This document shows positions 15,817 to 24,421 of a stretch of 40,122 bases of DNA, one piece after another; within the stretch, counting starts at the first letter, position 1, and every line of letters starts with the position of its first letter. Under the pieces are notes generated by a model. It made no database searches, had not been told where the DNA came from, and saw only the letters and a program-made list of their open reading frames with translations. The DNA is from JAFHCF01 sp048497495 (GTDB taxonomy: Bacteria; Pseudomonadota; Alphaproteobacteria; Rhizobiales; Ancalomicrobiaceae), in assembly GCA_048497495.1 (NCBI GenBank), contig JAFHCF010000254.1, positions 1 through 40,122 of the forward strand. The letters are read 5' to 3'. The position numbers and the translations under genes are program-made.

Positions 15817-16709
15817 GCGCGGCTCTCCTTGCCGATGAAGCGGTGACGCAGGCGTTCGGTGCCGAGGTCGATCAGCATCACCGTGGCGATGATCAGGACC
15901 AGGATCGCCGAGACGTCGGCGTAATAGAACTTGCGGATCGCCTCGATCAGGTCCTGGCCGATGCCGCCGGCGCCGACGAAGCCCATCACGGCGGCGCCGC
16001 GCACGTTGATCTCGAAGCGCAGCAGCGTGTAGCTGACGAAGTTCGACAGGACCTGCGGCACGACCGCGAAACGCACGGTCTGCCACCACGAACCGCCGGC
16101 GGCGGTCGAGCCTTCCACCGGCTTCATGTCGATGTTCTCGACCACTTCGGAGAACATCTTGCCGAGCGCGCCGGTGGTGTGGATGGCGATGGCGAACACG
16201 CCCGGCATGGCGCCGAGGCCGAAGGCGATGACGAAGATCAGCGCGAAGACCAATTCCGGCACCGTGCGGCAGAATTCCAGAAAACGTTTGACCGAGACGC
16301 GGACCCAGGCCGCCCGTCCGAGGTTGCGCGCCGCCATGAAGGAGAAGAAGAAGGCGGCGATCGCGCCGGTGAAGGTGCCGGCATAGGCGATGAGCAGCGT
16401 CTCGCCGATCAGCTTGGCCCAATGGACGAGGCCCCACATCCATTCGCCGGGCGCCACCAGAACCGAGCGGCCGAGGTTGTCGCCGGAATCGAAGACGAAG
16501 ATGCGGCCGATATAGTCGGAGAAGGTGCCGATGCGCCCGAGCATCCGGACGAGATCGACCTCGGCGAACCATCCGGCGAGCAGGATCAGCAGGCCGACAC
16601 CGGCGAGGCCGACATAGGTGCGCAGGCGCGCGGATCGCATGGCGTCGTCATAGGCCGTCACCAGCGGCCGCAGGCGGTCGTCGGGAAGGCGCGTCAGCGT
16701 CGAGGGCAT
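15813..16709 (-). CDS. phnE1: Phosphonate ABC transporter permease PhnE (first copy)
   Basis: A 298-residue permease with several membrane helices; the first is at about residues 29-48 (TYVGLAGVGLLILLAGWFA). The coupling region AAGGSWWQTVRFAVVPQVLSNFVSYTLLRFEINVRGAAVMGFVGAGGIG is diagnostic of PhnE. It follows phnD after a 98-base gap that holds a strong hairpin, and overlaps the second phnE. It should pair with that protein around the PhnC ATPase. Confidence 0.94.
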   Translation of the reverse strand: MPSTLTRLPDDRLRPLVTAYDDAMRSARLRTYVGLAGVGLLILLAGWFAEVDLVRMLGRIGTFSDYIGRIFVFDSGDNLGRSVLVAPGEWMWGLVHWAKLIGETLLIAYAGTFTGAIAAFFFSFMAARNLGRAAWVRVSVKRFLEFCRTVPELVFALIFVIAFGLGAMPGVFAIAIHTTGALGKMFSEVVENIDMKPVEGSTAAGGSWWQTVRFAVVPQVLSNFVSYTLLRFEINVRGAAVMGFVGAGGIGQDLIEAIRKFYYADVSAILVLIIATVMLIDLGTERLRHRFIGKESRA

Positions 16710-16764
16710 CGCGGCGGTCCGGATCTGGCCGACCGGGACGGTCGGCGAGGGGCGAGACGAACGA

Positions 16765-16794
16765 AGACCCGCCGGCGGAGGAGCCGGCGGGTCT
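16765..16794 (-). terminator. Intra-operon hairpin between phnD and phnE1
   Basis: AGACCCGCCGGC and its exact complement form a perfect 12-bp stem with a six-base loop, starting 14 bases after the phnD stop on the minus strand. No run of T follows; the next bases read TCGTTCG. Such hairpins after a binding-protein gene commonly cause partial termination or protect the upstream mRNA, giving more binding protein than permease. That role is inferred. Confidence 0.6.
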
Positions 16795-16807
16795 CGAATT
16801 CAGGCGA

Positions 16808-17722
16808 TCAGGACGCCTTCTTCTTGCGCAGTTCGTCGACGAACTTGTTGAGGTCCATGATCGGCTTGTAGGCGTCGTGGGTGACCGGAACCCACGGCTT
16901 CGCCTTGCCGTCGGTGAGCTTCTTGAAGGCTTCCGGCTCCTTGGTCGGGAAAGCCAGGATCGCGGCGGCGAGGGGCTTCTTCAGGTCGGCCGGCAGGTCG
17001 GACATGATCGCCATCGGCGAGTTCACGATCTGCTCGGACTTGAAGATGATCCGATAGTCGGACGCCTTGACCATGCCCTTGCGCTCCATGCGCAGGAGGT
17101 TCGACTCGGTCTCGTCGTTCCACCAGTTGGCGGCGACATCGACGGTGCCCTGGCCGAGCGCGATCACCGCGTTCTCGTGGCTGCCGGTGTAGACCACCTT
17201 GCCGAAATAGGTCTCGGGCTCGATCTTCATCTGGTTGAGCGCGAAGCGCGGCACGTTGTTGCCCGAGGTCGAGTTCGGGTCGACCAGGCCGAGGTTCTTG
17301 CCCTTCAGGTCTTCGATCTTCTGGTAGGGGCTGTCGCTCTTCACGTAGAAGACGGAGTAGTAGCCCTTGGTGCCGTCGAGATTCACTTCGATCGCCACCG
17401 GCTCGATCTTGGCGCCGACCATGACGGCGCGGGCATAGGAGGCCGGGCCGTACATGCCGATGTGGATCTGGCCGGAACGCTGGCCCTCGATCACCGCCGC
17501 ATAATCCTGAGCGACGCGCAGCGTCACCTTGGTGCCGAGTTCCTTGGCGAGGAAGGCGACGAAGGGCGCATAACGCTCGGTCACGCCGGAGGCGTTCTCG
17601 GCCGGGACGATGGCGAAGACGAGCTCGGGATACTTGGCCTTCCAATCCTGCGCCATGGCGCCGGTGGCGGAGAGCGCGACGGCGCCGGCGACGAGGCCGA
17701 GCACGGAACGACGATCGAACAT
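16808..17722 (-). CDS. phnD: Phosphonate ABC transporter substrate-binding protein PhnD
   Basis: A 304-residue periplasmic phosphonate-binding protein. The N-terminus MFDRRSVLGLVAGAVALSA contains a twin-arginine-like RRSVLG motif and a cleavage region GAMA-QDW, so export could be by Tat or Sec. The mature part has the PhnD blocks FAIVPAENAS, GMYGPASYARAV, and VDPNSTSGNNVPRFAL, the last holding the serine/threonine residues that bind the phosphonate group in known structures. It lies between phnC and phnE1 and is followed by a hairpin. Confidence 0.95.
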   Translation of the reverse strand: MFDRRSVLGLVAGAVALSATGAMAQDWKAKYPELVFAIVPAENASGVTERYAPFVAFLAKELGTKVTLRVAQDYAAVIEGQRSGQIHIGMYGPASYARAVMVGAKIEPVAIEVNLDGTKGYYSVFYVKSDSPYQKIEDLKGKNLGLVDPNSTSGNNVPRFALNQMKIEPETYFGKVVYTGSHENAVIALGQGTVDVAANWWNDETESNLLRMERKGMVKASDYRIIFKSEQIVNSPMAIMSDLPADLKKPLAAAILAFPTKEPEAFKKLTDGKAKPWVPVTHDAYKPIMDLNKFVDELRKKKAS

Positions 17723-17797
17723 GGGGATTTCTCCTCTCGAGGGGATCCGGGCGGCGTGCGGCCGCGCGGAGGTTGGACGTACGCCGGCGGCGTCGTG

Positions 17798-18625
17798 TCA
17801 GACCGGTTCGCGCGCGTGGGCGTGATCCCAGGCGGAACGGATTTCGTCGGGGGTGGGATCGCTCGACTTGGGGATCTCGATGACGTCGGCCGCCTCGAGG
17901 CCGTAGAGCTCGCGCACCACCGTGTCGGTCAGATCGCGCGGCGTGCCGTCGAAGACGATCTTGCCCGCCTTCATGCCGATCAGCCGGTCGCAGTAGCGCT
18001 TGGCCAACTCGATCGAATGGAGATTGGTGAGGACGGTGATGCCGAAGTCGCGGTTGACCCGGAGCAGGGCGTCCATCACCAACTGGGTGTTGCGCGGGTC
18101 GAGCGAGGCGATCGGCTCGTCGGCGAGGATGACGCGCGGCTCCTGCACCAGGGCGCGGGCGATGGCGACGCGCTGCTGCTGGCCGCCGGACAGCGCCCCG
18201 GCCCTGTTGGCGGCGAGATCGGCCATGTCGAAGAGTTCCAGCGCCGAAAGCGCGATCGCCTTGTCGTCGGCGCTCCACAGCTTCATCAGCGAGCGCCATT
18301 CCGGCATGTGGTCGAGACGGCCCATCATCACGTTGGTCAGCACGTCGAGCCGGTCGACCAGGGCGAACTGCTGGAACACCATGGCGCAGTCGCGCCGCCA
18401 ATGGCGCAAGCTGGCCCCCTTCAGCGCGGTGATGTCGCGGCTCTCGAAGGCGATCCGCCCCTCGCTCGGCTCGATCAGCCGGTCGATCATCCGAAGCAGG
18501 GTCGACTTGCCGGCGCCGGAGCGACCGATGACGCCGACCATCTGACCGGCGGCGATCTCGAGGTCGACGGCGTCGACGGCGATGAAGTCGCCGAATCGTC
18601 GGGTGAGGCGTTCGAGCGAGAGCAT
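17798..18625 (-). CDS. phnC: Phosphonate ABC transporter ATPase PhnC
   Basis: A 275-residue ABC ATPase energising phosphonate import. Walker A GRSGAGKST is at residues 34-42, the Q-loop MVFQQFALVDRLDVLTNVMMGRL is typical PhnC, and the signature LSGGQQQRVAIARAL and Walker B VILADEPIASLD follow. I chose the ATG at 18625 because AAGGAG stands exactly six bases upstream; a TTG two codons earlier would abut the ribosome site. It is the first gene of the operon, with a leader of about 100 bases that ends at a weak Pho-box-like site. Confidence 0.94.
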   Translation of the reverse strand: MLSLERLTRRFGDFIAVDAVDLEIAAGQMVGVIGRSGAGKSTLLRMIDRLIEPSEGRIAFESRDITALKGASLRHWRRDCAMVFQQFALVDRLDVLTNVMMGRLDHMPEWRSLMKLWSADDKAIALSALELFDMADLAANRAGALSGGQQQRVAIARALVQEPRVILADEPIASLDPRNTQLVMDALLRVNRDFGITVLTNLHSIELAKRYCDRLIGMKAGKIVFDGTPRDLTDTVVRELYGLEAADVIEIPKSSDPTPDEIRSAWDHAHAREPV

Positions 18626-18734
18626 GCACAACTCCTTCCGGGAACGCCATGCGCGCCCGGTTCTTCCGGGCGAGCCCGGAAGTGACCATGGAAGTTTTCG
18701 ATGATCTCGCTTATCCGGCGCGGACTACGCTTTT

Positions 18735-18752
18735 GTGACGATGGTCTGAGCC
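18735..18752 (-). promoter_or_regulatory. Weak Pho-box-like site upstream of phnC
   Basis: On the minus strand the site reads GGCTCAG-ACCA-TCGTCAC, two TCA-containing heptamers at the 11-base Pho box period; only the second matches well. It continues as GTCACAAAAG, ten bases identical to the phnG promoter. The match is poor alone and is supported mainly by position and by that shared stretch. Confidence 0.35.
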
Positions 18753-18759
18753 GCCCCGC

Positions 18760-19788
18760 TCACTTCATGATGCCCATGCGCTTCAGCACCAGGTAGACCG
18801 CGCCCGACCCCAGCGCGCAGACGATCGCGGCGAGCCAGAAGCCGTGGGAGGTGCCGTCGAAGGGCAGGCCGTGGGTGTTCATGCCGAAGAGCCCGGTGAT
18901 CAGCGTCGCCGGCAGGAACAGCGCGGTCAGCACCGACAGGATGGAGAGCTGGCGGTTCATGTGATCGGCCGCCTTGGCCGAGACCTCCTCCTGGACGATG
19001 CGCGCCCGCTCCTGCAGCGACTCGATGTCGCGCGCCAGCGAGGCGAGACGCAGCGACACCCGCTCGGCCATTTCGAAGACCTCCTCGGGCAGATCGCGCT
19101 CGGTGTTCTCGACCAGCGCGGCGAAATGCAGCCGCAGCGCCCCGACCTGCCGGTTGAGCCGCAGCGCCATGCGCCGAACCGGACCGACGCGCAATTCGTC
19201 GGGATCGACCCGATCGTCGACCACACGATCCTCGATCAGTTCGACCCGATCGCCGAGCTCGCGCAACATCGAGGAGACCTGGGCGACGAAGTGGTCGAAG
19301 ACCGCCTCGAGCAGCAACTCGCCGCTCTCGAACGTCTTCCCGCGCATCACCTCGCGCCGCACCTCGTCGACCGCCTGCAGCGACCGGCGCCGCCCGGTGA
19401 CCAGGAGGCGCCCGGCGAGGGCGAACTTCAGCCGGGCGATGTCCTGGGTGTCGTGGTCGATCTCGCGGCGGAAGTCGGCGAAGACACCGAGCAACAGATC
19501 GTCGGAGGCGACCAGGCAGAGTTGGTCGTCGGTGTCGAGCAGCAGTTCCTTGGCTTCCTCCGACAGGGGCGCCCGGGTCTCGATCCAGTCGCGGCCGCGC
19601 GCGTCGGCGAGATTGAAGTGCAGCCACACCCATCCGTCGGTCGCCGCCAGCGCCTCGGCGACGTCGCCGCGTCTGAGCCCGCGCGCCGCGCCGTCGTCGT
19701 CGAACCGATAGGCCCAGACGAGGCCGGGAAGCGCCTCGTCGAGGCCTTCCTCGGCAGTGGCCCGAACCGGTTTCGAGATGTCTTGCAT
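18760..19788 (-). CDS. CorA/ZntB family metal ion transporter
   Basis: A 342-residue inner-membrane divalent-cation channel. A large cytoplasmic N-terminal domain with a long helix (LEAVFDHFVAQVSSMLRELGDRVE onward) leads to two C-terminal membrane helices; between them lies GMNTHGLPF, with the GMN selectivity motif at residues 302-304. The THG context and overall form are closer to ZntB zinc transporters than to CorA magnesium channels. The ATG at 19788 has AGGA eight bases upstream; an ATG at 19890 would add a low-complexity N-terminus. It overlaps none of its neighbours and seems to be a single-gene unit. Confidence 0.88.
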   Translation of the reverse strand: MQDISKPVRATAEEGLDEALPGLVWAYRFDDDGAARGLRRGDVAEALAATDGWVWLHFNLADARGRDWIETRAPLSEEAKELLLDTDDQLCLVASDDLLLGVFADFRREIDHDTQDIARLKFALAGRLLVTGRRRSLQAVDEVRREVMRGKTFESGELLLEAVFDHFVAQVSSMLRELGDRVELIEDRVVDDRVDPDELRVGPVRRMALRLNRQVGALRLHFAALVENTERDLPEEVFEMAERVSLRLASLARDIESLQERARIVQEEVSAKAADHMNRQLSILSVLTALFLPATLITGLFGMNTHGLPFDGTSHGFWLAAIVCALGSGAVYLVLKRMGIMK

Positions 19789-19904
19789 CGAGGGCGTCCT
19801 GGCGGAGGTTCGATCGTCGGAAGAAGGGCCCGCGTCGGCGGAGGTCGCGGCGCGTCGGAAGACTGTCGGAAGGGGCAGAAGAGCCATCAAGTCCGGTGTC
19901 CATG

Positions 19905-19924
19905 ACAGGCGTGCGACCGCCTGT
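19905..19924 (-). terminator. Hairpin downstream of glycerate kinase
   Basis: A perfect 7-bp stem (ACAGGCG with CGCCTGT) and six-base loop lies 22 bases after the glycerate kinase stop. There is no T-run on the minus strand, so an intrinsic terminator is possible but weak. Confidence 0.3.
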
Positions 19925-19945
19925 GGGTGGCGCCCGGCGTGAGGG

Positions 19946-21211
19946 TCAGGTGATCAGTATGGCGCGGAAGTCGTTGACGTTGGTCAGCGTCGGACCGGTG
20001 ACCAGACTGTCGCCGAGGGCGCCGAAGAAACCGTGTCCGTCGTTGGCGGCGAGACTGTCGGGCGGGCGGATGCCGAGCCCCCAGGCGCGCGCCAGCGTAT
20101 CGGGTCCGAGCCGGGCCCCGGCGATCTCCTCCACACCGTCGACGCCGTCGGTGTCGCCGGCGAGCGCATGGACGCCGGGCTCGCCGTCGAGCCCGATCGC
20201 CAACGCCAGCAGGAATTCGACGTTGCGCCCACCGCGCCCCGTCCCGCGCAGCGTCACGGTGGTCTCTCCGCCCGACAGCAGGATGCAGGGTCGGGGGAAG
20301 GGCTGGCCGCGCCGCGCCACCTGACGGGTGAGGCCGGCCATCACCTTGGCGACGTCGCGCGCCTCGCCCTCGATCGCGTCGGAGAGGATGTGGACGGGAA
20401 GGCCCGCCTCTCGTCCGACGACCGCCGCCGCCTCCAGCGCCTTCTGCGGCGTCACCACCAGATGGACCTCGTTTCCGGCGAGGCGCGGGTCGTCGGGGGC
20501 GACGCTCTCGCCGCGCCCGCTCATCAGGCAGTCGATCATCGCCGGCGGCAATTCGAGCCGCCAGCGGCGAACGATGTCGAGGGCGTCGGCGCAGGTGGTG
20601 GGGTCACCGACCGTCGGGCCGGAGGCGATGTCGGTGGGATCGTCGCCGGGCACGTCGGAGATCACCAGGGTGACGACCCGGGCGGGGTGGCAGGCGGCGG
20701 CGAGGCGGCCGCCCTTGATCGCCGAGAGATGGCGGCGGACGCAGTTCATCTCGCCGATCGAGGCGCCGGAGGCGAGCAGCGCCCGGTTGAGCGCCTGCTC
20801 GTCGGCGAGGGTCAGGCCGGGCAGGGGGGCGGCGAGCAGGGCCGAGCCGCCGCCGGAGATCAGCGCCAGCACGAGATCGTCGGGACCGAGCCCGGCGACC
20901 AGCTCCAGCAGGCGGCGCGAGGCGATCTCGCCGGCTTCGTCGGGCACCGGATGGCTCGCCTCGACGATCTCGATGCGCCGGCACGGCACGCCGTAACCGT
21001 AGCGGGTGACGACCAGTCCCTCGAGCGCTCCGTCCCAGGCGTCCTCCACCGCCCGCGCCATCGCGGCGGAGGCCTTGCCGGCGCCGATGACGACGAGCCG
21101 GCCCTTCGGCGGCGCCGGTAGGTGGGGCGGAACGCACAGGCTCGGCTGCGCCGCGTCGACCGCCGCGGTGAACATGCGGTCGAGCAGCCGCCGCGCTTCG
21201 TCGTCGTTCAT
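19946..21211 (-). CDS. Glycerate 2-kinase (MOFRL family)
   Basis: A 421-residue kinase of the GckA/TtuD family that converts D-glycerate to 2-phosphoglycerate with ATP. The N-terminal domain has VVIGAGKASAAMARAVE near residue 40 and SGGGSALLAAPLPGLTL near residue 120. NCVRRHLSAIKGGRLA is the conserved family block; the C-terminal MOFRL domain contains LSGGETTVTLRGTGRGGRN and GDTDGVDG. The ATG at 21211 follows GGGAGGGGAC; an upstream start would add a basic non-conserved stretch. It stands alone, so its role in glyoxylate, serine or tartrate metabolism cannot be set from context. Confidence 0.93.
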   Translation of the reverse strand: MNDDEARRLLDRMFTAAVDAAQPSLCVPPHLPAPPKGRLVVIGAGKASAAMARAVEDAWDGALEGLVVTRYGYGVPCRRIEIVEASHPVPDEAGEIASRRLLELVAGLGPDDLVLALISGGGSALLAAPLPGLTLADEQALNRALLASGASIGEMNCVRRHLSAIKGGRLAAACHPARVVTLVISDVPGDDPTDIASGPTVGDPTTCADALDIVRRWRLELPPAMIDCLMSGRGESVAPDDPRLAGNEVHLVVTPQKALEAAAVVGREAGLPVHILSDAIEGEARDVAKVMAGLTRQVARRGQPFPRPCILLSGGETTVTLRGTGRGGRNVEFLLALAIGLDGEPGVHALAGDTDGVDGVEEIAGARLGPDTLARAWGLGIRPPDSLAANDGHGFFGALGDSLVTGPTLTNVNDFRAILIT

Positions 21212-21570
21212 GTCCCCTCCCGCGTCGCCGTCACGTCCCTGGCCCAGTCCTACTCCACGACGCGCCCGCGTCAATCGAAGGGGGGCGACGAATCGCGCCG
21301 CATCGAGGGCCTTCGCCGCATCGATGCCGCGAGGCGTCCTTCTCGGCTTCGGCGGAGGCGCTCGCCGCGCGGGACGCCTCGGCGGAACGCCTCGGCCGAT
21401 TTTCCCAGACCCGGAGTATGATCACACGCGGTCCTCGATATCCGCCGCCGACACCTCCCGGTGTTCTTTCGCACATGACCCGCCCGCCGTTCTGCGCGAC
21501 ACTGTCCCGGCACGCGTCGGTGCGTCGTCTTTCCTCGCGGCCGACGCGACCCGACCGGGAGAGGTGAGCG
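21212..21570. other. Intergenic region between divergent genes, nothing recognised
   Basis: This 359-base stretch separates the divergent glycerate kinase and beta-CASP nuclease genes and must hold both promoters. I see ribosome sites at the two edges, a short direct repeat of CGCCTCGG around 21380, and no convincing operator, hairpin or small gene. Confidence 0.6.
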
Positions 21571-23169
21571 ATGAACCACCCGCAGGATCCCGTTCTCCAT
21601 TTCCACGGCGCCGCCGGCACCGTCACCGGCTCGTGCCAGCGCATCGACGTCGGCGGCGTCCGCATCCTCGTCGACTGCGGTCTCTTCCAGGGATCGAAGA
21701 CCGAGAAGGAACTGAACTACCGCGACTTCCCCTTCGACCCGCGCGAGATCGACGCGGTGGTGCTGACCCACGCCCACATCGACCATTCCGGCCTGATCCC
21801 CAAGCTGGTGAAGGCGGGATACGACGGGCCGATCTGGGCGACCTCGGCCACCGCCCGGCTCTGCGCGGTGATGCTGCCGGACTCCGGCCACATCCAGGAG
21901 GTCGAGGTCATGCAACTCAACGGCCGCAACCGGCGACGCGGCCGCGACGAGGTGAGCCCGATCTACACCGCCGCCGACGCCACCGCCGCCGTGGCGCGCA
22001 TCCGCGCGATCGACTTCGAGACCTGGCAGCGGATCGCCGAGACGGTGCGCATCCGCTTCTGGAACGCCGGTCATCTCCTCGGGTCCGCCTCGGTCGAGAT
22101 GGAGATCGAGACGGACGACGGGACCCGGCGCCTGCTCTTCTCCGGCGACATCGGTCCCCATCACAAGCTGCTGCAATACGACCCGGTCGCGCCGCGCGAC
22201 TGGGACTATCTCGTCTGCGAGAGCACCTATGGCGACGTCGATCGCGCTTCGGTGACCGAGGCCGACCGGCGCGCCGCGCTGCGCGCCGAGGTGCTCGCCG
22301 CCCATCGTCCCGACGGCGTCCTGCTCATCCCCTCCTTCGCCGTCGAGCGCACCCAGGAACTGCTCGCCGATCTCGTCGGCCTGATGGAGGCGAAGGAGAT
22401 CCCGGTCTGCCCGATCTTCATCGATTCGCCGCTCGCCGGCCGCGCCAGCCGGGTCTTCGCCGAATTCGCCGACGAACTCGAGCACGGCGACACCCTGGCG
22501 CGGGCGTTGACCTCCCACGGCGTCCACTTCACCGAGACGGTCGAGCAGTCGAAGGCCCTCGACGACCGTCGGGACTTCCACATCGTCATCGCCGCCAGCG
22601 GCATGTGCGAGGCCGGCCGGATCCGTCATCGTCTGAAGAACTGGCTGTGGCGCGAGGAGGCGACGGTGCTCCTGGTCGGCTATCAGGCCGCCGGCACCCT
22701 CGGCCGCATCCTGGAGGACGGCGCCTCGACCGTCCGCATCCAGGGCGACGAGATCAAGGTGTGCGCCCGTATCCGCACGTTCGATCTCTACTCCGGCCAC
22801 GCCGACGGGCCGGAACTGGCCGAGTGGGTCGGCGCCCGCCTGCCGGTTCGCGCCGGCGTCTTCCTGGTCCACGGCGAGGACGACGCGGTGGAAGCTCTAC
22901 GGCGGCGCCTGGCGGCGTTCCTGCCCGAGGCGGCGTTGATCGCCCCGCGCCTCGACCAGAGCTTCGCGCTGACGGCGCGCGGCGCCCGCGACGTCGATCC
23001 GGGCCGGGAGCCGGCGCGCCTCGATCCGCGGCGGGTCGGTCATCGCGATTGGCACAACGACTTCCAGGCCCTGATCCTCGATCTCGAGGCGGAACTGGCC
23101 GGCGCCGCCGACGATCGCGCCCGCGCCGTGGTCCTGCGCCGGCTGCGCCGCGCCCTCGCCTCCGAGTGA
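21571..23169 (+). CDS. Beta-CASP metallo-beta-lactamase ribonuclease-like protein
   Basis: A 532-residue zinc hydrolase of the CPSF73/Ysh1-like beta-CASP family that acts on RNA or DNA. Metal ligands: THAHIDHSG (His67, His69, Asp71, His72), NAGHLLGSA, and FSGDIG. The beta-CASP motifs are also present: CESTYGD (A), IAASGMCEAGR (B) and LYSGHADGPEL (C, with His). A C-terminal extension of about 75 residues follows. GGGAGAGG lies just before the ATG. Bacterial members of this form are frequent but few have been tested; nuclease activity is inferred. It is not PhnP, which lacks the beta-CASP domain. Confidence 0.9.
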   Translation: MNHPQDPVLHFHGAAGTVTGSCQRIDVGGVRILVDCGLFQGSKTEKELNYRDFPFDPREIDAVVLTHAHIDHSGLIPKLVKAGYDGPIWATSATARLCAVMLPDSGHIQEVEVMQLNGRNRRRGRDEVSPIYTAADATAAVARIRAIDFETWQRIAETVRIRFWNAGHLLGSASVEMEIETDDGTRRLLFSGDIGPHHKLLQYDPVAPRDWDYLVCESTYGDVDRASVTEADRRAALRAEVLAAHRPDGVLLIPSFAVERTQELLADLVGLMEAKEIPVCPIFIDSPLAGRASRVFAEFADELEHGDTLARALTSHGVHFTETVEQSKALDDRRDFHIVIAASGMCEAGRIRHRLKNWLWREEATVLLVGYQAAGTLGRILEDGASTVRIQGDEIKVCARIRTFDLYSGHADGPELAEWVGARLPVRAGVFLVHGEDDAVEALRRRLAAFLPEAALIAPRLDQSFALTARGARDVDPGREPARLDPRRVGHRDWHNDFQALILDLEAELAGAADDRARAVVLRRLRRALASE

Positions 23170-23200
23170 GGCGGACGCCTCTCAGGTCGGCATGGCCCAG

Positions 23201-23249
23201 TGGTTAGATCGAGACGGATGGTTCCCATCCGTCTCGTCAATCAGAACCA
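23201..23249. repeat. Long hairpin in lower-GC islet
   Basis: A perfect 12-bp stem (23210-23221 with 23225-23236, core GAGACGGATGG and CCATCCGTCTC) closes a TTC loop and is extended by GAT/ATC and TGGTT/AACCA pairs to 23201-23249. It lies between the converging nuclease and dehydrogenase genes. No T-run follows on either side. It may terminate transcription or be the edge of a decayed element. Confidence 0.65.
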
Positions 23250-23315
23250 CCAGCTCATTGACCTCGTGGTCGAAACAATCTGGCGCTTGCGGGACGCGAG
23301 CGTCGGATTTTGACC

Positions 23316-24410
23316 CTAGGGCGCAGGTTCGACCGGCCGCAGCATCTCGCCGAAGAAGCGGCTCGCTCGAAGCGTCGCCACCGGGATGGTCTCGAGCCGG
23401 AAGGGGCCGGTCCTCGGGACGACGCCGGTGCGCAGCAGATCGAGCACGGTCGCCGCGTGGGCGGCGGCGCCGCGCGCCAGCGCATTGACCGGGAAGCCCA
23501 GGGCGGGCTCCGCCTCGGGGCGGATCCGCCACACCACCGAACGCTCGCAGGCGCCCCCCTCGGCCATGCCCCGGGCGGTGACGTAGACGATCACCTCGTC
23601 CTTCTCCACCTTCGGCAGGCCGTTCATCAGGAGATTGGCGAGAAGATCGCGCCGCCCGGCGAGCCCGAGGTCGTCGAGCAGGAACCGCATGTAGTCGAGA
23701 TGGCCGGGGTGGCGGATCGTCTTGAAGGTGGCGTTGGCAACCGCGACGCCGAGTTGCTCCGGCAGGATGGTCATGCCGCCGGAGGTGACGAAGGCCTCGT
23801 AGGGCCGCCCGCCGAGCGTGAAGGTCTCGAGCCCGCCGAGCGGCGGGATCAGGGCGGCGCGGCCGTCGACGATCGCCTCGCTCGGCCTGGTGTATTCGCC
23901 GATCAACCCGTCGACGTTCCAGATCCGGCCGTAGCCGAGCCGGTTGGTCGGCACCTGCGGGATGGCGCCGACCCTCGCCACCAGTTCGTCGACGGAGGAG
24001 AACCCCGCCACCAGTTCGGTGGCGAGCGCCCCGATCAGCCCGGGCGCCACGCCGCATCGCGCGAAGGCGGCCGGCGCGTCGAGTGAGCGCGGCCGAATGG
24101 CCGTGCCGGTGCCGGGACAGAAGTCGAGATGCGGCGCGCCGACCATGTCCGCCGCCGCCGCGACGAGCGGCGCGATCTCCTCCGGCGTGGCGGCGACCAC
24201 CGCGTCGGCGCCCTTGAGCAGCGCCCGCAGGTCGTGCTGGTGGGCGGCGTCGCAATGGGCGGCCGAGAAGCCCAGGGCGTTCGCCCGGTCGACCGCCTCG
24301 TCGACCCCGTCGACGAGGGTGACGGCGAAATCGCCGGTGCGCGCCAGGAGCCCGGCGAGCGCCAGGCCGACGTTGCCGGCGCCGACGATGATGACACGAT
24401 GGGTGGCCAT
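23316..24410 (-). CDS. Saccharopine reductase / lysine 6-dehydrogenase-like protein
   Basis: A 364-residue NAD(P)-dependent oxidoreductase of the Lys9/saccharopine dehydrogenase family. A Rossmann fold begins at once (VIIVGAGNVG, residues 7-15) and continues with LVDGVDEAVDRANALG. The catalytic domain shows GLIGEYTRPSEAIVDGR, PPLGGLETF, YEAFVTSGGMTILPE and KTIRHPGH, blocks shared with lysine 6-dehydrogenase and saccharopine reductase. It would form or reduce an imine between an amino acid and a semialdehyde or oxidise a terminal amine. It is the last gene of the ten-gene catabolic operon, 11 bases after the ABC ATPase. The substrate is unknown. Confidence 0.85.
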   Translation of the reverse strand: MATHRVIIVGAGNVGLALAGLLARTGDFAVTLVDGVDEAVDRANALGFSAAHCDAAHQHDLRALLKGADAVVAATPEEIAPLVAAAADMVGAPHLDFCPGTGTAIRPRSLDAPAAFARCGVAPGLIGALATELVAGFSSVDELVARVGAIPQVPTNRLGYGRIWNVDGLIGEYTRPSEAIVDGRAALIPPLGGLETFTLGGRPYEAFVTSGGMTILPEQLGVAVANATFKTIRHPGHLDYMRFLLDDLGLAGRRDLLANLLMNGLPKVEKDEVIVYVTARGMAEGGACERSVVWRIRPEAEPALGFPVNALARGAAAHAATVLDLLRTGVVPRTGPFRLETIPVATLRASRFFGEMLRPVEPAP

Positions 24411-24421
24411 GGCGATCGGTC

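Noticed and set aside
14887..16709. Two phnE genes as a possible frameshifted single gene
   Set aside because: Both are full-length, have their own starts and the complete permease coupling motif, and they differ in sequence; tandem phnE genes are common in this group.
21571..23169. Metallo-beta-lactamase protein as the missing PhnP
   Set aside because: It is twice the length of PhnP and carries beta-CASP motifs of RNA-processing nucleases; it is also outside the phn operons.
23190..23335. tRNA-like stretch: CCAGTGGTTAGA resembling a D-arm, a hairpin with TTC loop, and GGTTCGACC resembling a T-arm
   Set aside because: The hairpin has a 3-base loop rather than a 7-base anticodon loop with U33, the putative T-arm stem does not pair, there is no acceptor stem, and the spacing is far too long for a tRNA.
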